NCBI GenBank assembly: GCA_002504405.1
Contig: DARO01000007.1
Coordinates: 1 to 64,000, forward strand
Length of the DNA stretch: 64,000 bases
Direction: 5' to 3'
Source of the DNA: Methanomassiliicoccaceae archaeon UBA71
GTDB lineage: Archaea; Thermoplasmatota; Thermoplasmata; Methanomassiliicoccales; Methanomethylophilaceae
Positions 7,941 to 15,636 of the stretch are shown piece by piece. The first letter of the stretch is position 1; each line of letters begins with the position of its first letter. The notes below the pieces were generated by a model that worked only from the letters and a program-made list of their open reading frames with translations, made no database searches and was not told the DNA's origin. A program made the position numbers and the translations under genes.

Positions 7941-8720
7941 ATGATTGACTACAAAGGAGTAGATTTCTCCAAGATCCTCAAACGCTACGACGTTGAGGCT
8001 CAGAACGAGACAACCCCTGAATCTGTCGCCAAGAAGATGCTGCCTTCGGACCCCGTCCTGAAGAGCGTCGCCGAGGCTGTTCTGTACATGAAGTTCAAGG
8101 ATGTAGGACCCGCCACCGCTGAGGCCCTCAAGACCCACAAGCCCCTGGACATCATCAACAACGGACTGGTTGTCGGAATGGAGTGCGTTGCAAAGCTGTA
8201 CGCCGAGCACATCTACTACCTGCCTGAGATCATGATGGCCGCCAAGACCATGGAGATCGGAATCGCTCTCGCCGAGAAACAGATCCCCGGCGGAAGGGAG
8301 ACCAAAGCCACCATCGTCATGCACGCTGCCGAGGGAGACCCCCACGACATCGGAAAGAACATCGCCGCTGTCATGCTGAGGTCCTCTGGTTACACCGTCA
8401 TCGACATGGGTAAGGACGTCGCTGTCGTCGATGTCGTTGCCAAAGTCGAGGAGGTCAAGCCCCTCATGGTTACCGGAACCGCTCTGATGACCACCACCAT
8501 GACCGCCTTCCCCAGGGCCGCTGAGATCCTCGTGAAGGATGGCGTCAACATTCCCTTCATGGCCGCCGGTGGCGCTGTGAACAGGGACTTCGCTGAGTCC
8601 TTCGAGCTCGGTATCTACTCCGAGAAGGCTCCCCAGACTCCCCCGATCGCCGACAAGGTCCTCGCGGGCTACGACTGGAAGAGAGTAAGGGACGAGTGGG
8701 ACAACATCGTTGGAGAGTGA
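7941..8720 (+). CDS. mtaC: Methanol corrinoid protein MtaC (copy 1)
   Basis: Carries the corrinoid that MtaB methylates with the methyl group of methanol and from which MtaA passes it to coenzyme M. It has 259 residues: an N-terminal helical cap (about 1-90), then a Rossmann cobalamin-binding domain with the lower axial histidine motif EGDPHDIGKN, the GTALM segment (SxL-like) and the AAGGAVN (GG) segment. A strong AAGGAGG precedes the ATG by 7 bases. It is followed after 5 bases by mtaB and shares long identical stretches with mtaC copy 2. Confidence 0.95.
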   Translation: MIDYKGVDFSKILKRYDVEAQNETTPESVAKKMLPSDPVLKSVAEAVLYMKFKDVGPATAEALKTHKPLDIINNGLVVGMECVAKLYAEHIYYLPEIMMAAKTMEIGIALAEKQIPGGRETKATIVMHAAEGDPHDIGKNIAAVMLRSSGYTVIDMGKDVAVVDVVAKVEEVKPLMVTGTALMTTTMTAFPRAAEILVKDGVNIPFMAAGGAVNRDFAESFELGIYSEKAPQTPPIADKVLAGYDWKRVRDEWDNIVGE

Positions 8721-8725
8721 TTCAA

Positions 8726-10126
8726 ATGGCAGCAACAAGATACACCAAAATGGCATACAGCTCTGCGGACGAGATGGTCTTCGGTACCGCTAAACAGCCC
8801 GTTTCCTACGGATTCGGAATCAAGGTCGGAGCCGGCAGGGTCATCCCCGAGCTCAACTACGCCCCCAGGCCTGGAAAAGAGAAGGACCCCGAGTCCCTCA
8901 GGAAAGAGTACGTCGACTACATCTCCAAGGATGTCCTGAACAGGGCCGTCACCGTCGGATTCCCCGACGTCCAGCTCGAGACCGAGTGGGTTTCCCAGAT
9001 GGGTAACCCCAAGATGGCTACCCCCGTCGTCGAGGGACAGAAGGCCATCTGCGAGAAGTTCCACGAGGAGTACGGACTGAACTGCGCCGTCAGGCAGACC
9101 ATCCCCGACCAGCGTGAGGCTGAGGAGGGCTACAGGCCCGGCATGGGCGGAAAGCACGCCTACCCCGAGGCACTCTTCGGATGCGCGGAGGTTGCTTGCG
9201 AGAACGGAGCCGATGTCCTGTCCTGTGAGACCCTCGGCGGAAAAGAGCTCGCCGACTACGCCGTCACCAACGGAGACATCGTCGCCTTCCTGTTCGGAGT
9301 CGGATACCTCGGATCCATCGACATGGAGTACGTCTGGAGCCAGTTCGTCGACATCGCCAAGAAGAACAAGTGCGTTGCTGGAGGAGACACCAACTGCTCC
9401 GGAGCCAACACCTCCATGTTCATGGCTGGCGGATACCTCGACAACGATGTTCAGAGGACCTTCTCCGCTGTTACCAGGGCCATCTCCGCTGCCAGGACTC
9501 TCGTTGCTTGGGAGTGCGGCGCCGCTGGACCTGACAAGGACTGCGGATACGAGGGACCCATCGTGAAGGCCATCGCCGGAAAGCCCACCGCCCAGGAGGG
9601 TAAGAACTGCCAGTGCGCCCACTGCGATCTCCAGGGTAACCTGATGGCTCAGGTGTGCGACCTGTGGTCCAACGAGTCCGTCGAGTACCACCCCGAGTTC
9701 GGTGGATCCTCTGTCCAGTGCTGGCTCGGTCCCCTCGGATACGAGGTCTCCCTGATGAACACCGCCATCCAGTGCGGCCAGGAGAAGACCCTGAGGGACC
9801 TCTACATGATTTCCGACAGGGTCCGTGGACCCGAGGGATACATCCTCGCCTACGACAACGCCTACCAGATCGGAAAGGCCATCGCCGACAACGGAGACAA
9901 CATCTACCTGAGGGCCAAGGCTGCCGGACTGACCGCTGCCAAGCTCATCAAGGGCGGCTACGAGGGCAAGGAGATCCAGCTCACCAACAAGCAGCTGGAG
10001 GTTCTCGAGGCTATCATCAAGGACCTCGAGGCTCTGCCCGACAACGAGGACAAGTTCTTCGAGTACTGCGACAAGAAGTACTCCGAGCTCGTGCCTCTGT
10101 ACAACAAGAAGAACTACGGCCTCTGA
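8726..10126 (+). CDS. mtaB: Methanol:corrinoid methyltransferase MtaB (copy 1)
   Basis: Zinc enzyme that activates methanol and methylates the Co(I) corrinoid on MtaC, the entry step of methanol methanogenesis. It is 466 residues, the family length. Cysteines in GGDTNCSGAN and in CQCAHCDLQGN are conserved between both copies and are candidates for the zinc ligands known in MtaB. The start ATG 8726 is chosen over an upstream in-frame start at 8696 because it follows the mtaC stop by 5 bases and gives the same N-terminus (MA-TRYTKMAY) and length as copy 2. A TTCG-loop terminator follows the stop. Confidence 0.96.
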   Translation: MAATRYTKMAYSSADEMVFGTAKQPVSYGFGIKVGAGRVIPELNYAPRPGKEKDPESLRKEYVDYISKDVLNRAVTVGFPDVQLETEWVSQMGNPKMATPVVEGQKAICEKFHEEYGLNCAVRQTIPDQREAEEGYRPGMGGKHAYPEALFGCAEVACENGADVLSCETLGGKELADYAVTNGDIVAFLFGVGYLGSIDMEYVWSQFVDIAKKNKCVAGGDTNCSGANTSMFMAGGYLDNDVQRTFSAVTRAISAARTLVAWECGAAGPDKDCGYEGPIVKAIAGKPTAQEGKNCQCAHCDLQGNLMAQVCDLWSNESVEYHPEFGGSSVQCWLGPLGYEVSLMNTAIQCGQEKTLRDLYMISDRVRGPEGYILAYDNAYQIGKAIADNGDNIYLRAKAAGLTAAKLIKGGYEGKEIQLTNKQLEVLEAIIKDLEALPDNEDKFFEYCDKKYSELVPLYNKKNYGL

Positions 10127-10156
10127 TTAGGCTGAATCTTAACTGAAACATCTTCA

Positions 10157-10187
10157 GATGGGGCTTCGGCCCCATCACCTTTTTTCT
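10157..10187 (+). terminator. Terminator of mtaC1B1
   Basis: Perfect 8-bp stem GATGGGGC/GCCCCATC with a TTCG tetraloop, followed by ACC and seven T residues. Confidence 0.85.
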
Positions 10188-10530
10188 ATCTCCTCAAACA
10201 TCAGCCATCCTCTGGATGGCTATCCGATCCCTGACAGCCCCATCGTTTGGAGGCCTTTGTTTCATTACGCAGAAATCTGCGATTCCTATGCAGAATCCGT
10301 ACCATTCCCTATTTTCTGATGGATGATATTGGATGTATGAAACATCAAAAAAAGAAATAATTATATATTGATGGACATAACAATACAATTGGATGCAATA
10401 ATAATAACATATTTATATAGTAAAACAAGAAAATGTATGGATATATCAAACATCCATGAAATTGACTATATACAAAAAACCGAATAACAAGCCTTGTGAA
10501 GGGTTAAAGACCCTTTGCAGAGGAGATAGA
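10188..10530 (+). promoter_or_regulatory. Intergenic region and promoter of mtaC2B2
   Basis: About 340 AT-rich bases without a supported gene. A hairpin AGCCATCC-TCT-GGATGGCT lies near 10202-10220. A strong TATA box (TTTATATA, 10412-10419) predicts transcription from about 10440, giving a leader of about 90 bases before the ATG at 10531. GAGGAG at about 10520-10525 is the ribosome-binding site. GGAT/ATCC elements are frequent here. Confidence 0.6.
10437..10457. promoter_or_regulatory. ATGGAT-N9-ATCCAT inverted repeat at the mtaC2 start of transcription
   Basis: Perfect 6-9-6 inverted repeat identical in arms and spacer length to the one upstream of mtaC1. It lies about 25 bases after the TATA box, so it overlaps the predicted transcription start. 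That position suits a repressor site or a 5' mRNA hairpin. Confidence 0.5.
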
Positions 10531-11310
10531 ATGCTTAGTTGCGAAGGTGCAGACTTTTCTAAAGTACTGAAGCGCTACGACATCGACCTTCAGGTCGAGA
10601 TGACTCCCCAGGAGATGGCTGCAAAGCTGCTCCCCGCTGACCCCGTGTTCCACAAGGTCGCCGAGGAAGTCATGTACATGAGGTTCAAGACTGTTGGACC
10701 CGTCGTTGCGCAGGCAATCAAAGAGAGGGACCCGCTCGATGTCATCAACAAAGGGCTTGTCGCCGGTATGGAGATTGTCGCCAAACTGTACGCCGAGCAC
10801 GTTTACTACCTGCCTGAGATCATGATGGCCGCCAAGACCATGGAGATCGGAATCGCTCTCGCAGAGAAGCAGGTTCCTGGCGGAAGGGAGTCCAAAGCCA
10901 CCATCGTCATGCACGCTGCCGAGGGAGACCCCCACGACATCGGAAAGAACATCGCCGCTGTCATGATGAGGTCCTCCGGATACACCGTCATCGACATGGG
11001 CAGGGACGTTCCTGTCGTGGACGCCGTTGCCAAAGTCGAGGAGGTCAAGCCCCTCTTCATCTCTGGTACCGCTCTGATGACCACCACCATGACCGCCTTC
11101 CCCGCTGAGGCCAAGATGCTGAAGGACAAGGGTTACAACACCCCTGTTATGGGATGCGGAGGAGCTGTCAACAGGGAGTACGCCAACTCCTACGACCTCG
11201 GTATCTACTCCGAGAAGGCCCCCCAGACCCCCCTCATCGCCCAGAAGCTCCTGGACGGATACGACTGGCAGAAGATCAGGGAAGAGTGGGACAACATCGT
11301 TGGAGAGTGA
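10531..11310 (+). CDS. mtaC: Methanol corrinoid protein MtaC (copy 2)
   Basis: Second methyl-carrying corrinoid protein of the methanol system, 259 residues, same architecture as copy 1: helical cap then cobalamin domain with EGDPHDIGKN, GTALM and GCGGAVN motifs. The ORF is open further upstream to 10456, but ATG 10531 is chosen because it has GAGGAG in front and yields exactly the length and N-terminal pattern of copy 1. Blocks of DNA (for example 10812-10860 and 10900-10975) are nearly identical to copy 1 while other parts differ. Confidence 0.95.
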   Translation: MLSCEGADFSKVLKRYDIDLQVEMTPQEMAAKLLPADPVFHKVAEEVMYMRFKTVGPVVAQAIKERDPLDVINKGLVAGMEIVAKLYAEHVYYLPEIMMAAKTMEIGIALAEKQVPGGRESKATIVMHAAEGDPHDIGKNIAAVMMRSSGYTVIDMGRDVPVVDAVAKVEEVKPLFISGTALMTTTMTAFPAEAKMLKDKGYNTPVMGCGGAVNREYANSYDLGIYSEKAPQTPLIAQKLLDGYDWQKIREEWDNIVGE

Positions 11311-11316
11311 TTTCAG

Positions 11317-12717
11317 ATGGCAGTTACAAGATACACAAAGATGGCATACGACTGTGCGGACGACATGGTCTTCGGAAAGGCCAAACAGCCCGTATCCTAC
11401 GGCTTTGGTCTGAAGATTGGTGCTGGCGAGGTTATCCCCGAGATCAACTACGCCCCCAGGCCCGGAACAGAGAAGGACGCCGAGAGGCTCAGAAAGGAGT
11501 ACGTCGACTACATCTCCAAGGACATCCTGAACAGGGCAGTCACCGCCGGATTCCCCTCCGTCCAGCTCGAGACCGAGTGGGTTTCCCAGATGAACCAGGC
11601 CAAACTCTCCGCCCCTGTCGTCGCCGGCCAGAAAGAGATCTGCGAGAAGTACCACGAGGAGTACGGAGTCAACTGCGGTACCAGGCAGACCATCCCCGAC
11701 CAGCGTGAGGCCGAGGAGGGACTCAGGCCCGGAATGGGCGGTTCCCACGCCTACCCCGAGAAGCTTTTCGAGTGCGCCGAGATCGCCTGCGAGAACGGTG
11801 CAGACAACCTGTCCTGCGAGTCTGTCGGAGGAAAAGAGTTCGCAGACTACGCCGTCACCAACGGAGACATCGTCGCCTTCCTGTTCGGAGTCGGATACCT
11901 CGGATCCATCGACATGACCTACATCTGGCAGGAGTTCGCCGACATCGCCAAGAAGAACAAGTGCGTTGCTGGAGGAGACACCAACTGCTCCGGAGCCAAC
12001 GTTTCCATGTTCATGGCTGGAGGATTCCTCGACAACGATGTCCAGAAGACCTTCTCCGCTGTCACCAGGTGCATCTCCGCCGCCAGGACCCTGGCTGCGT
12101 GGGAGGCCGGTGCCGTCGGTCCCGACAAGGACTGCGGATACGAGGGAATTATCTGCAAGGCCATCGCCGGAAAGCCCACCGCTCAGGAGGGTAAGAACTG
12201 CCAGTGCGCCCACTGCGATCTCCAGGGTAACCTGATCGCCCAGTGCTGCGACCTGTGGTCCAACGAGTCCGTCGAGTACCACCCCGAGTTCGGTGGAACC
12301 TCCGTCCAGTGCTGGTTCGGATCCATCGCCTACGAGGCCGCCCTGATGAACTGCGCCACCCAGATGGGTCAGGAGAAGACCCTGAGGGACCTGTACATGT
12401 ACACCGACAGGTTCAGGGGCCCCGAGGGATACGTCCTCGCATACGACAACGCTTACAAGGTCGGACAGGCCATCGCCGAGAACGGCAACGACCTGTACCT
12501 GAGGTCCAGGGCCGCCGGACTGACCGGTGCCAAGATCATCCTTGAGGGATACGAGTCCAAGAAGCTCGGGCTGACCAACAAGCAGCTGGAGACCCTCCAG
12601 GACATCATCAAGAAGCTCGAGGCCCTCCCCGAGGACACGGACAAGTTCTACGAGTACTGCGTCAAGGAGTACAAGGACACCGTGCCTCTCTTCAACCCGA
12701 AGAGCTACGACCTCTGA
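11317..12717 (+). CDS. mtaB: Methanol:corrinoid methyltransferase MtaB (copy 2)
   Basis: Second zinc methanol methyltransferase, 466 residues, 6 bases after mtaC2. It keeps the GGDTNCSGAN and CQCAHCDLQGN cysteines of copy 1. It differs from copy 1 mainly near the N-terminus, in the region after EKLFECAEIAC, and in the C-terminal third. Methanogens keep such isoforms with different expression; whether that holds here cannot be seen from coding sequence alone. The two copies have different upstream regions but share the ATGGAT-N9-ATCCAT dyad. Confidence 0.96.
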   Translation: MAVTRYTKMAYDCADDMVFGKAKQPVSYGFGLKIGAGEVIPEINYAPRPGTEKDAERLRKEYVDYISKDILNRAVTAGFPSVQLETEWVSQMNQAKLSAPVVAGQKEICEKYHEEYGVNCGTRQTIPDQREAEEGLRPGMGGSHAYPEKLFECAEIACENGADNLSCESVGGKEFADYAVTNGDIVAFLFGVGYLGSIDMTYIWQEFADIAKKNKCVAGGDTNCSGANVSMFMAGGFLDNDVQKTFSAVTRCISAARTLAAWEAGAVGPDKDCGYEGIICKAIAGKPTAQEGKNCQCAHCDLQGNLIAQCCDLWSNESVEYHPEFGGTSVQCWFGSIAYEAALMNCATQMGQEKTLRDLYMYTDRFRGPEGYVLAYDNAYKVGQAIAENGNDLYLRSRAAGLTGAKIILEGYESKKLGLTNKQLETLQDIIKKLEALPEDTDKFYEYCVKEYKDTVPLFNPKSYDL

Positions 12718-12726
12718 TGTCATCAA

Positions 12727-12755
12727 CCCGGGCTGCTGGCACTGCCGCGCCCGGG
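12727..12755 (+). terminator. Possible terminator of mtaC2B2
   Basis: 7-bp stem CCCGGGC/GCCCGGG with a 15-base loop, ten bases after the mtaB2 stop. No clear T-run follows, so this is a weak call. Confidence 0.4.
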
Positions 12756-12820
12756 CAAACCGCTTACCTTGTTCTTCCCATCATAATGTTTATAGCCAGC
12801 TGTGCCAGTCCATATTGTGT

Positions 12821-13219
12821 ATGACAATACTGCTGGCATATGATGGTAGGTCGAGCTGTGAACGTGCTCTCGACTATGCCATCAAGCATGCCGTCAACTT
12901 CAACGAGCCGCTCTACGTTCTGACTGTCATTACCAGGGAGCAGATGGACCCAGAGGATCCGGATCTCGCAGTCCGCGAGTACATGGAGGCCGCGCAGAAG
13001 AAGGCCTCCTCGGAAGGCGCTATCGTGCACTCCATCATCGAGACCGGGAAGCCGGACGAGACAGTCCTCGATGTAGCGAAGCGCTTCGCCTGTGACACAA
13101 TCATCGTAGGAAGGTCCGACAGGTCGTCCCTCGACAGGCTCTTCCTCGGCAGTGTGTCCGATTTCATCGTGAAGAATGCCGAATGCACCGTGATCCTGGT
13201 CAGCGACAAGGTCGAGTGA
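12821..13219 (+). CDS. Universal stress protein (UspA family)
   Basis: Small cytoplasmic stress protein of 132 residues with a single Usp domain. The C-terminal nucleotide-binding pattern (VGRSDRSSLDRLFLGSVSDFI) fits the ATP-binding Usp group (G-x2-G-x9-GS), with SD replacing the usual first spacing residues. ATG 12821 is preferred to TTG 12815, because a TATA box (TTTATA, about 12789-12794) lies about 30 bases upstream and suggests a leaderless mRNA. Stand-alone gene between the mta operons and the Hsp70 operon, ended by a hairpin shared with the opposite strand. Confidence 0.88.
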   Translation: MTILLAYDGRSSCERALDYAIKHAVNFNEPLYVLTVITREQMDPEDPDLAVREYMEAAQKKASSEGAIVHSIIETGKPDETVLDVAKRFACDTIIVGRSDRSSLDRLFLGSVSDFIVKNAECTVILVSDKVE

Positions 13220-13234
13220 GACAGAGAAAGAAGA

Positions 13235-13255
13235 GGGGGCGTAGCCCCCGTTTTT
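13235..13255. terminator. Bidirectional terminator between usp and the Hsp70 operon
   Basis: Stem GGGGGC/GCCCCC with a GTA loop followed by GTTTTT on the plus strand. The converging minus-strand operon ends at 13259, so the hairpin may serve both. Confidence 0.75.
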
Positions 13256-13258
13256 AAA

Positions 13259-14833
13259 TCAGTTGGCGTTGCTGACCTTTTCCATCAGGCCCTGGGACCT
13301 CTCGATGGCGTCAGCGGACATCTTCAGATCGTTCTCGATCTGGTAGTCTGTGTGCTGCTCCATGCAGTCCACGGATGCGATGAGGATACCCTCGTCGGTG
13401 GCTGTGAACTTCACGGTGATGGGGGTGTTCTTGGTGACGTCTGCAGGAAGCTCCATCATGAACTCACCGACGGGGGCTCCGTCGATGACGGCGGTCTTCT
13501 TCCCCTCCTCGTTGTTCATGGCGGCATCCTCGTAAATCTCAACCTTGATGGTGGACTGACCGTCGTCCACAGGGTAGTAGGTCTTGATGGACTCGATGGG
13601 GAGGACCTCGTTCCTGAAGATGATGTTGGATATCATCTCGGTACCGTCCTCGTACATCGCCTTGATTCCGAAGGTCTTGCTCAGGACGTTGTGGACGCTG
13701 AGGACTCCCTCGACGGGCTCGGCGGGTGCGCCGGTGACGGGGTTGACGGGTGCTCCCTCGGGGATCATGGAGTTGGACTTGGCGAACAGGGCGGCGCCCT
13801 TGGCGACGGACTGGTCGGGATCGAAGACCCTTATCTCCGCGTCGGGGTACTTGGCGGCGATGGAGTTCTTCACCTGGGGCATCCTGGAGGATCCTCCGAC
13901 GAGGATGACCTCGTCGATGTCTCCCATGGTGTACTCCTTGGAGGCGAGGACGCGGTCGATGATCTCGATTGTGGTCTGGATGAGGCTGGCGGATGCGGCC
14001 TCGAACTCGTCCCTGGTGATGGTGAACACGACCTTCTGGCCCTCGACGGTCAGGGTTCCCTTGGTGGACTCGGCGGTGGAGAGCCTCTTCTTGATGGTCT
14101 CGGAGTCGTTGACGAGGGTCTGCTTGATGTCCTCGTCCTCGTCCAGGGTCTCGATGTCTATTCCGGACTCCTCGGAGACCTTCTCCTTGATGATCTTGGA
14201 TATGACGGCGTCCCAGTCCTTTCCTCCCAGGAGCCTCTCTCCGTCCGTTGCGACGGCGGTGAACGAGCTTCCGTCGATCTCCAGGATGGTGACATCGAAG
14301 GTTCCTCCTCCGAGGTCGTAGACCAGGACCCTCTTCTTGCCCTCGGCGTTTCCGAATCCGAAGGAGATGGCGGCAGCGGTGGGCTCGTTGATGACGGTGA
14401 CGTCCTCCAGGCCGGCGATGGTCCCTGCCGTCTTGGTTGCGTCCCTCTCGTTCTGTCCGAAGTATGCGGGGCAGGTGATGACCGCTTTCTTGATGTCGCA
14501 TCCGTGGTTCTCGTTGAAGTCGTTGATCATCTTCCTGAGGATGACCGCAGAGAGCATGATGGGATTGAACTTCTCCCCGTCGATGTCCACCTCGTAGTCG
14601 GTACCCATCTGCCTCTTGATGGAGGTGATGGTCCTCTCGGGCGGGTACATCATGGCCATGTCTTTTGCGGGAGATCCCACGATGATCTCACCATTCTCGT
14701 TGAAGAGGATGACTGACGGCGTTGTGTCCTCCTGCTCGAAGTTCTTCTCAACGACCGGGTCCCCATCCTCGTCGATATAAGCAAGGCACGAGTAGGTCGT
14801 GCCGAGGTCGATACCGATGCTGTAGTCTGTCAT
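13259..14833 (-). CDS. Hsp70-family chaperone lacking a full lid (last gene of the Hsp70/GTPase operon)
   Basis: A 524-residue DnaK-like protein. The ATPase domain is intact: IGIDLGTTYSC phosphate-1 loop, VYDLGGGTFDVT phosphate-2 loop, NEPTAAAISFGFG, and VGGSSRMP adenosine motif. After the linker region (SVHNVLSKTFGIKA) comes a shortened beta substrate-binding part. It ends in one short helix instead of the roughly 100-residue lid of DnaK (usual length about 610-640). It overlaps the GrpE-like gene by 4 bases. Being in an operon with another Hsp70, a GrpE-like factor and a GTPase suggests a dedicated machine rather than the housekeeping DnaK. Fine function unknown. Confidence 0.85.
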   Translation of the reverse strand: MTDYSIGIDLGTTYSCLAYIDEDGDPVVEKNFEQEDTTPSVILFNENGEIIVGSPAKDMAMMYPPERTITSIKRQMGTDYEVDIDGEKFNPIMLSAVILRKMINDFNENHGCDIKKAVITCPAYFGQNERDATKTAGTIAGLEDVTVINEPTAAAISFGFGNAEGKKRVLVYDLGGGTFDVTILEIDGSSFTAVATDGERLLGGKDWDAVISKIIKEKVSEESGIDIETLDEDEDIKQTLVNDSETIKKRLSTAESTKGTLTVEGQKVVFTITRDEFEAASASLIQTTIEIIDRVLASKEYTMGDIDEVILVGGSSRMPQVKNSIAAKYPDAEIRVFDPDQSVAKGAALFAKSNSMIPEGAPVNPVTGAPAEPVEGVLSVHNVLSKTFGIKAMYEDGTEMISNIIFRNEVLPIESIKTYYPVDDGQSTIKVEIYEDAAMNNEEGKKTAVIDGAPVGEFMMELPADVTKNTPITVKFTATDEGILIASVDCMEQHTDYQIENDLKMSADAIERSQGLMEKVSNAN

Positions 14834-15636
14834 TCTTCTTCCTCCTGGTTCTCTGTCTGTTTGCCTTCCGCCGCGCTTTCCGCGCCGGTGTCTGAAGATG
14901 TTTCGGAATCTGTTTCGGAAGCGGTTTCGACGGGGGGCGCCATGGCCGGGTCGTACTTGTACACTTTGACCTTCTCCTTTAGCAGGACGCGGTCTCCGAA
15001 CTTGTATCCGTCCGACAGCCTCTCCGATATCATGCCGTCCTTGTCCGAATCGCCGGTCGGCACGACCCCGACGATGCGCTGATGGAGCGTGTTGAGCTTC
15101 TCGTACGGGAACGGGCCGATGTAGACCCCCCCGTCCGTGAGGATGTTCTCCATATCGACGCTGTACGCCTCGAAGCTGGAGAGCACAGTCTCGGCGCTCA
15201 TGTCGTTAATACGCCCCCTCATCCCCTGGCACAGCTTGAAGAAGTCCTCTCTCATCACGGAGATGGCCTCCATCGCTCTGACCAGGGACTTCTCCCCCAT
15301 CTCGGCATCCCGTTTCTCAACGGCGGCCGTGACGGCTTTGAACTGCTCTCTGGTTGTCATGTAGGCGGACATGTCCGGGACGGCTGGGCCGGCCTCCTTC
15401 ATGTCCTCCAGCATGTACCTTATCCTGATGATCTCCCGCTCAAGGTCGGCAAGTGACCCGATTTCATCCGGCTCCGCCGCCTGCGTTTCCGTCGGCTCCG
15501 GATCCTCGGATTCCATCGCCGTCTCGTCCGCCTCGGTGGTCTCCTCGGTCTCGACGAACTCCTCGTCCTCCTCCTCGTTCCGGTCCAGGGCCTGGAAGCC
15601 GTTGACCAGGAAGTTCTTGAGCTTCTTCTCGTTCAT
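14830..15636 (-). CDS. GrpE-like nucleotide exchange factor, divergent
   Basis: A 268-residue protein. The first 60 residues are highly acidic and low complexity (Glu/Asp/Thr), the middle is helical, and the C-terminal part has a GrpE-like head: NTLHQRIVGVVPTGDSDKDGMI followed by LSDGYKFGDRVLLKEKVKVYK, which matches the beta-domain ending of GrpE in order and spacing. The extreme C-terminus is another acidic tail. GrpE exchanges ADP on Hsp70, so this is probably the exchange factor for one or both Hsp70s in the operon. It overlaps both neighbours by 4 bases. The match is by motif only; a distant relative with another role is possible. Confidence 0.65.
   Translation of the reverse strand: MNEKKLKNFLVNGFQALDRNEEEDEEFVETEETTEADETAMESEDPEPTETQAAEPDEIGSLADLEREIIRIRYMLEDMKEAGPAVPDMSAYMTTREQFKAVTAAVEKRDAEMGEKSLVRAMEAISVMREDFFKLCQGMRGRINDMSAETVLSSFEAYSVDMENILTDGGVYIGPFPYEKLNTLHQRIVGVVPTGDSDKDGMISERLSDGYKFGDRVLLKEKVKVYKYDPAMAPPVETASETDSETSSDTGAESAAEGKQTENQEEEE

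Noticed and set aside
10504..12726. 740-residue open frame antisense to mtaC2B2
   Set aside because: Codon-bias shadow of the mta genes; the same kind of shadow occurs over mtaC1B1.
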